A stretch of 64,000 nucleotides of DNA from Parasediminibacterium sp046546515 (GTDB lineage: Bacteria > Bacteroidota > Bacteroidia > Chitinophagales > Chitinophagaceae), in the NCBI RefSeq assembly GCF_046546515.1, contig NZ_JBKHKJ010000013.1, positions 1 through 64,000 of the forward strand, written 5' to 3'. Of this stretch, positions 16,647-25,549 are shown piece after piece. The position numbers were made by a program, and so were the translations under genes. Within the stretch, counting starts at the first letter, position 1. Every line of letters starts with the position of its first letter. The notes beneath the pieces were generated by a model, which worked only from the letters and a program-made list of their open reading frames with translations, was not told the origin of the DNA and did not search any database.

Positions 16647-17279
16647 CTATGTATCAGGAATTATTAACGGATAATGGATTGCGACCCGCCTGTTGTAAAA
16701 AGAAGCCACCATATAGCCAATGCCACAGCCCAGCAAAGCACCCACAAAAACATCTAAAGGGTAGTGTACGCCCACATAAATTTGGCCATAAGAAATGCTG
16801 GCTGCCCAAAAGTATAAAGGCCATTTGAATTTATTGATAAATGGTTTTAATGTTTGCAAAAGGAACATGGCAAAACCAAAATGGTTGGTGGCATGGGATG
16901 AAGTAAAGCTATAGCCTCCAGAACAATGGTCGAGCAAAAGCCTTACGTTAAACTGCAAATAAGGGTCAGCACAAGGGCGCAGTCGCATAAACTGGTGCTT
17001 GAAAAAAGTACTGCTTATTTGATCAGACAACATAATATTGAAAATAACAAACAACAGCCAAGGCCAAACACGTTTGCCAAAATTCAAGAATAGGAACACT
17101 AAAATAAACAAGTAAAGCGGCACCCATGTAGTGCTTTCCCTGTACCAAGGGTAAATGCTATCCAGCCAAGGGGTGGTGAACTTGGAATTGATGAGCTGGA
17201 ACAGTTTTTTGTCGGCTTGGATTAAAGCATCTATCCAATGAGCGGATGAAACTTCTATTATTTGGGAAAACAATTGCAT
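16647..17279 (-). CDS. PAP2-family membrane phosphatase
   Basis: A 210-residue membrane phosphatase. Motif 1 is KHQFMRLRP, motif 2 is SFTSSHATNHF with the catalytic histidine, and motif 3 is GQIYVGVHYPLDV. The usual arginine of motif 3 reads as glutamine. Five to six hydrophobic helices are visible. Substrates in this family include undecaprenyl diphosphate, phosphatidate and lipid A phosphate; the sequence does not say which. It precedes the CNNM/CorC gene on the same strand. Confidence 0.88.
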   Translation of the reverse strand: MQLFSQIIEVSSAHWIDALIQADKKLFQLINSKFTTPWLDSIYPWYRESTTWVPLYLFILVFLFLNFGKRVWPWLLFVIFNIMLSDQISSTFFKHQFMRLRPCADPYLQFNVRLLLDHCSGGYSFTSSHATNHFGFAMFLLQTLKPFINKFKWPLYFWAASISYGQIYVGVHYPLDVFVGALLGCGIGYMVASFYNRRVAIHYPLIIPDT

Positions 17280-17514
17280 GGCGTAAAGATAATAGCTCTT
17301 TTATAATGTGGATAATAACAGCTAGGCAAGGGGTGCATTTCAAATCTTCGCTTTTTATGGGCCTTTTTTTGAAGAGGCTTTACTATTTGATTGTGAAAGC
17401 CCCACCCTAAATCCCGACCTCACCCGAACCCGCTCCAAAGGGAGAGTAGGGCAAGAACAAGGGAAAGCGAGCAAGAACAAAGGAGGGGAATGCGAAGGCT
17501 TAAGCGAATACTTC

Positions 17515-17919
17515 AACTGGGTTATTTTTTGTTTTTCGGTGGTTTATTTTTTTTGCTATTTCCCTTTTTTTTGCATTTAACTCATTGATATTCAGTTGTT
17601 TATGTTTTTTTTGGCCTCATTTTTTATTATAATTTAAGTGAATTTTATGATAATTTATTGATAATGGAATGATAGTTTTATTATAGTAGAATGATAATTT
17701 ATTGATAAGAAACCTATAAGATTTTGATGGTGGATTATCATTTTCCCAAGACAACTAATATCCGATGCAGGAGGCAAGGCCAAGATGCCCCTAGTTGCTC
17801 CTGTAATGTAAAAGTCGGATACATAAGTATATAGCCCAAAATAAAAATCCTATATGGGGGAAATATGCCCCCATGAGCATCCCAAAATTCCCCCATATAG
17901 GATGCTTGCTGGCAGCAAA
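17515..17919. repeat. About 400-bp non-coding element with switchable hairpin, copy 1
   Basis: This lies in the 909-bp gap 17280-18188. The block repeats at 58962-59351 in the same orientation, about 85% identical by eye apart from one variable stretch near 17780-17840. The most conserved part is a hairpin with perfect 16-bp arms (17847-17862 and 17888-17903, atcctatatgggggaa and its complement). The loop contains a second CCCCCAT that can also pair with the left arm, so two exclusive folds are possible. The AT-rich left half has repeated 'tgata' strings. No frame is conserved well enough to be a gene. Upstream, 17400-17460 carries a decayed 'cctcaccc...gggagag' dispersed repeat. Confidence 0.7.
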
Positions 17920-18188
17920 CAGCAGGGATTGACTTATTACAAGAATAAATATTTCGTACTTCTGCCAAATTGAAAACAACAAAAAAGCGAAATTTTGAAA
18001 TGCACCCTTGAAAAGGTGTTTCAAAAATATATGGCAAGATAGAGTTTGTGTAATAGTTTACTAAGTATAAAGCAAAACTGGTGGGTAGCCAATAAAATTA
18101 TTTTGTGTAATTGGTGTATATATTTACCAAATATTTTGGCAAAATGCAAATTATAAAAGCTTCACCTATTTTTTTAAATTAGAACATC

Positions 18189-18737
18189 ATGTCTTACTGT
18201 GCCGCAATAGAATATATGCCGGAGGAAAGGAAGGCATTGCACAAAGCCTACCACGACACATTATATGGCTTCCCTATACACGATGACAACGAATTGTTTT
18301 GTCGCTTGGTGCTGGAAATAAATCAGGCTGGCCTTAGCTGGGAAACAATATTGAAAAAAGAAGCCACTTTCAGGAAGGCATACCACAATTTCAACATAGA
18401 AAAGGTAGCTGCTTATACCGAGGCAGACAGGGAACGCTTGATGGCAGACCCAGGCATTATACGCAACAGGCTAAAAATAAACGCTGCCATAGAAAATGCA
18501 AAAACCATATTGGCTTTGCAAAAAGAACATGGCTCTTTTGAAAAATGGATAGCAGCGCACCACCCCAAGACAAAAGAGGAATGGGTAAAACTGTTTAAGA
18601 AAACTTTCCGCTTTACAGGCGGCGAAATTGTAAACGAATTTTTGATGAGCACAGGGCATTTGCCGGGGGCACATACGCCGGATTGCATTATTTATAAAGA
18701 GGTAATGCAGAAGGAACCCATGTGGGCCAGGCAATAA
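18189..18737 (+). CDS. tag: DNA-3-methyladenine glycosylase I
   Basis: A 182-residue base-excision enzyme, the typical length (about 185). Zinc-site residues are Cys4 and the histidine of AYHDT near the start, plus the HTPDC motif near residue 163 at the C-terminus. QAGLSWETILKKEATFRKAY is the substrate-pocket segment, and IIRNRLKINAAIENA the helix-hairpin-helix region. It removes 3-methyladenine from alkylated DNA. It stands alone between two large non-coding spacers. With the alkyltransferase-like protein at 8.2 kb it gives two alkylation-repair genes in the window, but they are not linked. Confidence 0.93.
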   Translation: MSYCAAIEYMPEERKALHKAYHDTLYGFPIHDDNELFCRLVLEINQAGLSWETILKKEATFRKAYHNFNIEKVAAYTEADRERLMADPGIIRNRLKINAAIENAKTILALQKEHGSFEKWIAAHHPKTKEEWVKLFKKTFRFTGGEIVNEFLMSTGHLPGAHTPDCIIYKEVMQKEPMWARQ

Positions 18738-19391
18738 ATCCACATATTATTTAACTAAACCTAGTTACAGCTACATCTAGGCAAAATGGCACAAACTTCC
18801 GTAGACGTAGGGGCTTGGCTTGCCTCTGACCTTTCCTAAACTGGGCATGCCCAGCCCATTCCGCAATATCGCTTACCCCACCCTTTTTACAATTAAAGCA
18901 TTTTGAATAAGGGCAAACATCCCAATTTATATACAAAAACCCAAATATCACAATCAGGGCAGGGGCAAGCCCAGCCACTACAGGGCAAACGCATCTAAAT
19001 TTATTAGAGGTAAGATTTGCGCATTGACACCAGTAATTGCACAAGCCACCTCATTTTATGGGGTTCCGTCGAAGACGGAATTGAAAAAATCGGCACGAAA
19101 TTTTTTTCAAAGCATAAAATGGAGTGGTGGTGCAATTACGAAGCCCGCCAGCTGTGAGGCAAAATTCCTTAAACTGAAATACTGTAGAATTAGATAGGCA
19201 ATTTGGCATAAAATAATTTTGATGCGCTTGCCCTACCAGCCCCTACGTTCACCACGCTGCCTCAAAGTGATTTATAATTGTTAAAGAGCAGATACTCCTC
19301 AAATCATAACTTATAATTCATAACTCATAACTACTTACTTCCTACTTTTGTAGTGGACAATTTAATTTTCATTTTTTAAAACCATACAATT
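18738..19391. other. Non-coding spacer with nested inverted repeats
   Basis: No supported gene lies in these 654 bp. A palindrome ctgggcatgcccag occurs at 18841-18854, within fragments of a 'gtaggggc...gcccctac' dispersed repeat. At 19034-19138 a nested structure is visible: outer arms (19034-19060 and 19113-19138) are reverse complements at about 80%, and inside is a tight ttccgtc-gaa-gacggaa hairpin (19064-19080). This could be a small RNA or a MITE relic. The final 60 bp carry repeats of 'ataactcataact' and the sodB promoter box. Confidence 0.5.
19343..19350 (+). promoter_or_regulatory. -7 promoter box of sodB
   Basis: TACTTTTG matches the Bacteroidota -7 consensus TAnnTTTG and lies 41 bp before the ATG. 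No clear -33 element is seen in the AT-rich repeat upstream. Confidence 0.45.
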
Positions 19392-20000
19392 ATGTCTTTT
19401 ACCTTACCGGCATTGCCTTATGCACTAGATGCCTTGGAACCATTTATTGATGCTACTACCATGCAAATACACCATGGCAAGCACCACCAAGCATACGTTG
19501 ACAATTTAAACAAAGCCATTGCTGGCACGCCAAACGAAGGCAAAACACTGGAAGAATTAGTAGCAGTAGCTGGTACTATTTCCCCAGCCGTTCGCAACAA
19601 TGGCGGTGGCCATTGGAACCATACTTTTTTCTGGGAAAGCCTTGCCCCGCACACTGGCAGCAGCTTGCCTACTGGTGCAATAGCCGATGCTATTACTGCT
19701 GCTTTTGGCAGTTTCGATGTATTTAAAGAAAAATTTGCAGCTGCTGGTGCTACCCGTTTTGGTAGTGGCTGGGCTTGGCTGATAGTAAAAGATGGCAAGC
19801 TGGAAATAAGCTCTACACCCAACCAAGACAACCCATTGATGGACGTTGCCGAGGTAAAAGGGACACCAATTTTGGGCGTTGATGTTTGGGAACATGCATA
19901 TTACCTGAAATACCAAAACCGCCGCCCGGAATATTTGGGTGCTATCTGGAACGTGATTAATTGGGCAAAAGTAGCTGAGCGTTTTGCTGCTTCTAAATAA
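19392..20000 (+). CDS. sodB: Superoxide dismutase, Fe/Mn type
   Basis: A 202-residue cytoplasmic enzyme converting superoxide to oxygen and peroxide. Metal ligands are readable: the histidine of QIHHGKHHQAY (about 27), the histidine in GHWNHTFFW (about 76), and the Asp and His of DVWEHAYY (about 160-165). The NGGGHWNH and QDNP context fits the Fe/Mn superfamily; which metal is used, or whether it is cambialistic, cannot be fixed from motifs alone. No signal peptide is present. A strong bidirectional terminator follows. Confidence 0.95.
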   Translation: MSFTLPALPYALDALEPFIDATTMQIHHGKHHQAYVDNLNKAIAGTPNEGKTLEELVAVAGTISPAVRNNGGGHWNHTFFWESLAPHTGSSLPTGAIADAITAAFGSFDVFKEKFAAAGATRFGSGWAWLIVKDGKLEISSTPNQDNPLMDVAEVKGTPILGVDVWEHAYYLKYQNRRPEYLGAIWNVINWAKVAERFAASK

Positions 20001-20052
20001 AAAATAGCCACAAAGGCACGAAGGCTCAAAGTGGCACGAAGGAAATAAGAAT

Positions 20053-20094
20053 AAAAAAAAGCCGCTCCGTTTTATAATGGGGGCGGCTTTTTTT
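20053..20094. terminator. Rho-independent terminator after sodB
   Basis: A GC-rich stem, gccgctcc (20061-20068) with ggggcggc (20080-20087), is flanked by an A-run on the left and a T-run on the right, so it can act in both directions. Confidence 0.85.
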
Positions 20095-20095
20095 C

Positions 20096-20541
20096 TGCCA
20101 TGAAGACGCCAAGCCTCAAAGAAGCACTAAGAAAAAGAAAGAAAAAGGGATTACTTTCTTTCTTTGTTACTACTCAGGTATTATTTATATCCCATGTATT
20201 TAAAGCGAAAAAGAAAGAAGTACAAGCCTAACCACAAGGTTCACAAAGGGTTTACACAATGTACACTAAGAAATTCTCTTTAAAATAAGTACTGCGTTAC
20301 ACTTTAAGAACACAAGGATTGTGCGGAACCCTGCCACTTATTCGGGATTTTGCAAATTCTTTGTGCCATTCTTTTCCTTGTGTTCCTTGTGTTTTCTATT
20401 CCTTGTGTACCTTGTGGTAAAAATATCCTTTCTTTTTCTTCTTCCCTTAAAACTTTGTGCTGCTTTGAGCCTTCGTGCCTTTGTGGCAAAAACATAATAT
20501 TTCCAAACAATCATATTCCTCTGTGTTATTATCTTCGGAGC
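20096..20541. repeat. Cluster of 'cacaaaggcacgaag' type repeats before the GHL10 gene
   Basis: This spacer has several copies of the dispersed repeat: gccaagcctcaaagaagcac (20108-20127), 'accacaaggttcacaaagg' (20231-20249) with an inverted counterpart at 20380-20420 (ccttgtgttccttgtg), and the cttcgtgcctttgtggc end at 20474-20491. An open frame covering it on each strand encodes only repeat-derived peptides and is not a gene. No promoter is obvious. Confidence 0.6.
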
Positions 20542-22014
20542 ATGAAAAAAAGGGTTTCAGGCGTGCTATTTTTGGTTTTTTATGCTCTTTCATGGGCAAG
20601 CGGGCAAGTGAATTTTGAATTTAGGGGGGTATGGGTGGCCACAGTAGAAAACATTGACTGGCCTAGCCAAAAAGGGCTTTCTGTAGAGGCTCAAAAGACC
20701 TCATTTATCAGTATGATCGATAGCCACCAGCGCAATGGCATCAATGCTATTATTATGCAAATACGCCCTGCCGCCGATGCCTTTTACCCCTCTCTCTTCG
20801 AGCCTTGGAGCGAGTACCTCATGGGCAAACAAGGCACGCCGCCAGACCCTTATTACGATCCGCTTGCTTTTATGATTGAGGAAACCCATAAACGGGGCAT
20901 GGAGTTCCATGCATGGTTAAACCCTTACCGGGCAGTTTTCAATGTTTCTAAATCGTCTGTTTCCCCAACGCATATTACCCGCCAGCACCCAGAATGGTTT
21001 TTAACCTACGGCACCATTAAATATTTCAACCCAGGGCTGCCGGAAGTAAGGGCGTTTGTAGGCGAGGTAGTAAGGGATATTGTAAAACGCTACGATGTAG
21101 ACGGCATACACATGGACGATTATTTTTATCCTTACCGCATACCCGGCAAAGAATTCCCCGACGAAAAAGCATACAGATTATATGGCAACGGGCTAAGCAA
21201 AGACGATTGGAGAAGAAGCAATTGCGACAGCATCATCAAAAATATTTATGAAATAATCTGCGAGACCAATGTGCGGGTAAAGTTTGGCATTAGCCCTTTT
21301 GGCGTGTGGAGGAACAAAAGCCAAGACCTAGATGGCAGCAACACAAAAGCTGGCGTAACCTGCTACGACGAGCTTTATGCCAATATATTATTATGGCTGG
21401 ACAAAGGATGGATAGACTATGTAGCCCCTCAGCTATACTGGGAGCGTGGGCATAAACTTTGCGACTATGACGAGCTATTAGGCTGGTGGAACAAGCATAC
21501 CTTTGGCAAGCACCTATACATTGGCCATGCCCCTTACCGTGCCAACAGCAATGCCGCCTGGCGAAATAAAAATGAAATACCCAACCAAATAAAAGGCCTG
21601 CGCAATTACGAAACCACGCAGGGCAGCATTTTTTTTAGTAGCAAAGACCTAGTGCGCAACGCCAATGGATGGGGCGATAGCCTACGCTATAATTATTATG
21701 CCCTCCCTGCAATTGTGCCACCAATGGATTGGATAGACAGCATACTGCCTGCTAACCCAGAAGTGATAAAGGGGCAGGGCAGCTTGTTTACATTTAACTG
21801 CCCGCCAAAAACCAAAATAAAAGGCTTTGCCATTTTTGCGCTACCGCCTTTGGTAGATGCCAAAATAGAATACGCAACGCTTGTAAAAATATTAACAGCT
21901 ACAACCAGTGCCGGCTTTGATAAGGCAGGGACCATTGCCCCTGCAAACAACCGCTTGTTTGTCGCCACTATCAGCATTAACAATAATATAAGCAGCTGGG
22001 TAGAGCTAAAATAA
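20542..22014 (+). CDS. Secreted GHL10-family glycosyl hydrolase-like protein
   Basis: A 490-residue secreted protein. The signal peptide (MKKRVSGVLFLVFYALSWASG) is followed by a GHL10/DUF187 TIM-barrel domain (about 25-400): FRGVWVATVENIDWPS, INAIIMQIRPAADAFY, GMEFHAWLNPYRA, VDGIHMDDYFYPY, FGISPFGVWRN and IDYVAPQLYW. The acidic residues of HMDDYF and the QLYWE segment are likely catalytic. Relatives act on peptidoglycan-derived or other amino-sugar glycans, but the substrate is not fixed. I chose the ATG at 20542 because it starts the signal peptide; the frame upstream runs through repeat DNA. Confidence 0.87.
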   Translation: MKKRVSGVLFLVFYALSWASGQVNFEFRGVWVATVENIDWPSQKGLSVEAQKTSFISMIDSHQRNGINAIIMQIRPAADAFYPSLFEPWSEYLMGKQGTPPDPYYDPLAFMIEETHKRGMEFHAWLNPYRAVFNVSKSSVSPTHITRQHPEWFLTYGTIKYFNPGLPEVRAFVGEVVRDIVKRYDVDGIHMDDYFYPYRIPGKEFPDEKAYRLYGNGLSKDDWRRSNCDSIIKNIYEIICETNVRVKFGISPFGVWRNKSQDLDGSNTKAGVTCYDELYANILLWLDKGWIDYVAPQLYWERGHKLCDYDELLGWWNKHTFGKHLYIGHAPYRANSNAAWRNKNEIPNQIKGLRNYETTQGSIFFSSKDLVRNANGWGDSLRYNYYALPAIVPPMDWIDSILPANPEVIKGQGSLFTFNCPPKTKIKGFAIFALPPLVDAKIEYATLVKILTATTSAGFDKAGTIAPANNRLFVATISINNNISSWVELK

Positions 22015-22072
22015 TTTTAACCAACAGTGTAATATTTTCTTAAAGACTGTTACTAACAAATAAACATCTGTA

Positions 22073-22381
22073 ATGGAAACTATTAACACAACCGCTGGCA
22101 GCAATAATGCACAGCCAACCAATCCAAAATACATTTGCAGCACGAAAGTAAACAAGGTGCTTTATGCTTCATTTGTAGTGTTGGGTATATACTTTTTAAT
22201 AAAAGGCGATGCTATGAGTGCCGCATCTAACGTAGGAGTTGCCTTGGTTTTTGACCCTTTCGACCAAACAGTAATGTGGAAAAACAGGCCGCTTTACCAG
22301 CGGGCTTTGCTGTTCGTGCAGGTAAGCATAGTATTAAGCCTGTTTGTTTATGGCATTGTTTACCCTACTGGTGGAAAGTAA
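22073..22381 (+). CDS. Small conserved-looking membrane protein of unknown function
   Basis: A 102-residue protein not recognised. It has a polar N-terminus, a hydrophobic segment (about 30-43, YASFVVLGIYFLI), a polar middle with VFDPFDQTVMWKNRPLYQ, and a second helix (about 82-97). It starts 58 bp after the GHL10 gene on the same strand and may be cotranscribed. Coding is supported by an ATG in good context, codon use like the neighbours and a plausible two-helix topology. Confidence 0.6.
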   Translation: METINTTAGSNNAQPTNPKYICSTKVNKVLYASFVVLGIYFLIKGDAMSAASNVGVALVFDPFDQTVMWKNRPLYQRALLFVQVSIVLSLFVYGIVYPTGGK

Positions 22382-22431
22382 AATAGATACAAAACATCAA
22401 ATAGCTCTTAGGGATAGAATAAAGAAAAGTA

Positions 22432-22895
22432 GGGTGCATAAATATTTTCGCTTATCTACTTTTTTTGATTTACCCAGAAGCGTGCCTTAATTTACCAAAA
22501 ACCTTATATTTGCGCTAGAAATGCATCTCATACTAAGCATTTACAAGCTAGTTTCCAGGCAGTAGCATGATAGTTCCTTTTTTGCTAATATTAAAATAGT
22601 TGTAGTGCTAAAATTGGTGTTGCGTTTATCACCCACAAATCACTCACTTTTTCTCACAAATCACTCACAAAACACGCACAAATCACTCAAAAAGTACGCA
22701 CAAAACACTCATGAATCACTCACAATTTTTTTCAAATATTGTTGATAATCAATGGTTTAAATGAGCGAAAGCGATTTTTTGTAAAACGGCAAAAGTGGAA
22801 AAAAGACCCAAAAATGGCCAAACTGAAACTATTTTAATAAAAAACCCAGTAAAAGTAATAGTATAAAAATTGTATAAGTGTTCTCGTTTTGCACT
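22432..22895 (+). repeat. About 460-bp element with nine-unit 11-bp array, copy 1
   Basis: This fills much of the 726-bp gap 22382-23107. Its centre (22631-22728) is nine tandem units with an 11-bp period, consensus ACTCACAAATC/ACGCACAAATC; eight units are exactly 11 bp and one is 10. Flanks on both sides match, in reverse complement, the block at 35285-35740: for example gcgctagaaatgcat near 22514 and aaactgaaactatttt near 22824. The period is close to one DNA helical turn, so a bound protein would meet each unit on the same face. No frame spans it. The remaining gap (22900-23107) has nothing recognisable. Confidence 0.75.
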
Positions 22896-23107
22896 CCATC
22901 TTCTTGCTCCATCCCCGTGGGTTAGTTGGTTTCAGCCTTTCAGGATAAGTGAGGCCGGATGGGAACAGAGTTGTGCTACGGTGATTTTTTTACTAAAAAA
23001 CTGAAAAAATTTTATGCACCTACCAAAATTCATGGCAAACAGCACCGCACATTCCCGAAGGGTGTCATATATTAACGATGGGTATATCCCAGCAAAAAAA
23101 CAAGTCT

Positions 23108-24367
23108 CTAAATCAACCAGCCCAGCAAGAGGGAGGCTACAACAATAAATGGCGGAGGTATTTTGGTAAATTGCAGCGTAGCAAAAGTTAATACAATTGC
23201 GCCAATATCTGCCACGGCAAGGATAGGCAGTTTGGTTTGATCAAGCTGTATAATGTCTTTAATTAAGTATAGCGTAGCACCTCCCATTAGGCCTACTACT
23301 GCCGCATTAATGCCTTCTAGGGAACGATAAATCACAGCATATTTTTTCAGGTTGTGCCACACTGGGAAAAAGAATAGAACCAGCAATACACTGGGCAAAA
23401 AAATACCAATAGCCCCTAAAAAGCAGCCGAGCAATTGGGTAGCTACTGTATTGTCAGTACGCAGCACCATGCCACCAGTGAATGCCCCTATAGAAAACAC
23501 GGGGCCAGGTATGGCACGCACCATCCCCGACCCAGTAAGGAAATCGGCCTTGTCCATCTGCAGCACATCCCTTCCTGTTTCCTTTATATGTGGCGTGGTA
23601 GGCCTTACCACAAACTGCTCGTACATCATGGGCATCAGCACATCGCCACCGCCAAAAACAAGGCTCCCAAACCGGTAACTATTTTCAAATACGTTGAATG
23701 CTTTGTGGCTAGGCCATTTATACCTTGTTGCCGTTTCTGAAAGATAGCCAGCAATGCCAAAAAGGGCTAAAAATATAAGCATATTGCCCCATTTTATTTG
23801 CTTGGGAGGAACGCCTTTTTGAGGTATCCGTTTGCTGCTAAAGTTGGTGGCAATGCCAGCGGCAATGATAACCAAAGGAAAAACCCAGGGCGTTTTGAAA
23901 TAAAAGAAAGTAATAAGTGCCGATGCAGTTAATATAACCCGTGTAATGGTATTGTTGATAGCAATTTTAAATACCCTAAAAGCAGAAAAAGCAATAAAGC
24001 CAACGGCCATGGGCTGTACAAAATGAAAGATATGGATGTTTACAGCCCTGTCGTCGTAATAATCCAACAGGAAAGACAATGCCCCCATAATGGTGCAGGC
24101 AGGTGTTATCCAAATAAGCAGGGTGAGAATTGCCAGGGGAATGCCACCCCGCTTGTAGCCAATAAGCGTAAGTGTCTGGGTAGAAGATGCCCCGGGGAGC
24201 ATGTTGCAGAAGCTAACAAAGTCTATCAGCTCGTTTTCTGTAATGTCTTTCCGCTGCTGCACAAAAGTGCGCATCATCATGCCGTAATGCCCCTGTGGCC
24301 CGCCAAAAGCAGTAAGACTATGCACGAACACTGCACGCAAAAAAGGGAAATGGCGGAGTAAAACCAT
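23108..24367 (-). CDS. chrA: Chromate transporter (CHR family, two-domain)
   Basis: A 419-residue membrane protein with two homologous CHR halves. The first carries SLTAFGGPQGHYGMM (about 17-31) and FCNMLPGASSTQTLTLIGYKRGG (about 52-74). The second carries FGGGDVLMPMMYEQFV (about 238-253) and GMVRAIPGPVFSIGAFTG (about 278-295). About ten helices are visible. ChrA exports chromate or moves sulfate-like oxyanions; many chromosomal copies have no tested substrate. It stands alone, with a strong terminator of the upstream gene just before it. Confidence 0.92.
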   Translation of the reverse strand: MVLLRHFPFLRAVFVHSLTAFGGPQGHYGMMMRTFVQQRKDITENELIDFVSFCNMLPGASSTQTLTLIGYKRGGIPLAILTLLIWITPACTIMGALSFLLDYYDDRAVNIHIFHFVQPMAVGFIAFSAFRVFKIAINNTITRVILTASALITFFYFKTPWVFPLVIIAAGIATNFSSKRIPQKGVPPKQIKWGNMLIFLALFGIAGYLSETATRYKWPSHKAFNVFENSYRFGSLVFGGGDVLMPMMYEQFVVRPTTPHIKETGRDVLQMDKADFLTGSGMVRAIPGPVFSIGAFTGGMVLRTDNTVATQLLGCFLGAIGIFLPSVLLVLFFFPVWHNLKKYAVIYRSLEGINAAVVGLMGGATLYLIKDIIQLDQTKLPILAVADIGAIVLTFATLQFTKIPPPFIVVASLLLGWLI

Positions 24368-24450
24368 GGGCGGAATGAGAAGCGGTTTATATTCTTTAAA
24401 GCCTTTAAAAATGAAAAGTAGGTTGTATTATTTACACATGCAAATAAAAA

Positions 24451-24493
24451 AAGGGAAAGTAAGTAGCTATATAGCTGTTACTTACTTTCCCTT
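24451..24493 (-). terminator. Terminator after the 2OG-Fe(II) oxygenase gene
   Basis: A long stem-loop, aagggaaagtaagta paired with tacttactttccctt around a tagctatatagct core. On the minus strand the stem is followed by a run of T, as in a rho-independent terminator. Confidence 0.85.
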
Positions 24494-24548
24494 GCTGGAA
24501 ATATTGCTTTAAACGTAATACCTATAAGATAAAACCTACAACTTACTA

Positions 24549-25493
24549 CTATTTCTTCAACCCAATTTCCCTAAGCCTTTCGTCCAAGTATTCGCCTGCT
24601 GTGGCATCAGGGTATGCTTTTGGATGTGTTTCGTCAATACAACTGTCCAAACATGCCAAGCTCATCTCGCTGCGAGGGTGCAAGAAAAACGGCATAGAAA
24701 ACCGTGGCGTACCCCAAAGTGCCTCTGGCGGGTTTACCACCCGGTGCGTGCTGCTGCGCAATTTATTGTTGGTAAGTCGTTGCAGCATATCACCCACGTT
24801 TACAACTATTTGGTTTGGCAAAGATGTAACGCCAATCCATTCACCTTGTTTGTTTAATATTTCAAGCCCATCTGCAGATGCGCCAACCAATAAAGTAATC
24901 AGGTTTATGTCTTCATGCTGTTCTGCACGCAGTGCCTTTTTAGGTGCTTGCCTAATAGGTGGGTAATGTATGCAACGCAAAATAGAATTGCCATTGTGTA
25001 TGTGGCTGTCAAAATAATGCTCGTCAAGGCCTAGGTACAATGCTATTGCTTGAAGCAGGGATTTACCTGTTTTTTCGTAGCTGCGGTAGGCTTCTTCCAA
25101 AGTAGGGTTGAACTTGGGTATTTCTTTTACCTGCACATTGTCTGGATAATCCTCCTTGATGGCATCATTATCCACAACCATTTGCCCAAATTGGAAAAAT
25201 TCTTTTAAATCTGGTGCATCGCTGCCTTTGGCGTGTTCCCTTCCAAAACTGGTAAAGCCACGCTGGCCAGCAAGTTCTGGTATTTCGTATTTTACCTTTT
25301 CTTCTACAGGAAGCGTGAAAAATTCTTGCACATACTCGTAAATCTCAGCAATAAGCGCATCGGGCAAGCCATGGTTTACTACCGATACAAAACCTACTGT
25401 TTCGTAAGCCGAGCCTAGTTTCTGTACAAATGCTTCTTTTGTTTTTGCATCGCCTTTTAAAAATTCTGACAAGTCAACCACTGGGATAGACAT
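24549..25493 (-). CDS. 2-oxoglutarate/Fe(II)-dependent dioxygenase (isopenicillin N synthase-like)
   Basis: A 314-residue cytoplasmic enzyme. The N-terminal DIOX_N part has IPVVDLSEF and YETVGFVSVVNHGL. The iron ligands are the His and Asp of EQHEDINLITLL (about 190) and the His of SSTHRVVNP (about 247). The RFSMPFF segment (about 262) binds 2-oxoglutarate through the RxS pair. YPPI and the C-terminal length match the bacterial branch of the family. The substrate is unknown: family members oxidise amino acids, plant hormones and beta-lactam precursors. It is on the same strand as the nucleotidyltransferase-GHMP kinase gene, 56 bp downstream of it, and could be cotranscribed. Confidence 0.9.
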   Translation of the reverse strand: MSIPVVDLSEFLKGDAKTKEAFVQKLGSAYETVGFVSVVNHGLPDALIAEIYEYVQEFFTLPVEEKVKYEIPELAGQRGFTSFGREHAKGSDAPDLKEFFQFGQMVVDNDAIKEDYPDNVQVKEIPKFNPTLEEAYRSYEKTGKSLLQAIALYLGLDEHYFDSHIHNGNSILRCIHYPPIRQAPKKALRAEQHEDINLITLLVGASADGLEILNKQGEWIGVTSLPNQIVVNVGDMLQRLTNNKLRSSTHRVVNPPEALWGTPRFSMPFFLHPRSEMSLACLDSCIDETHPKAYPDATAGEYLDERLREIGLKK

Positions 25494-25549
25494 AAATAAT
25501 TATTTGTTGTTAAAGTGAAAAATAAAAATAAGGCATACAAGATAGCTTT

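Noticed and set aside
17738..18037. 99-codon frame in the hairpin element
   Set aside because: Its sequence is the repeat element itself; the second copy does not keep the frame, and no family is recognisable.
18751..19044. 97-codon cysteine-rich frame before sodB
   Set aside because: It lies over repeat-type DNA and palindromes with no start context or family.
20304..20510. Frame with HEGSKQHKVLREEEK in the repeat cluster
   Set aside because: It is encoded by the dispersed 'cacaaaggcacgaag' repeat and recurs in repeat copies, not a gene.
22631..22728. CRISPR array at the 11-bp tandem repeats
   Set aside because: Units are only 11 bp, adjacent with no unique spacers, and no cas genes are nearby.
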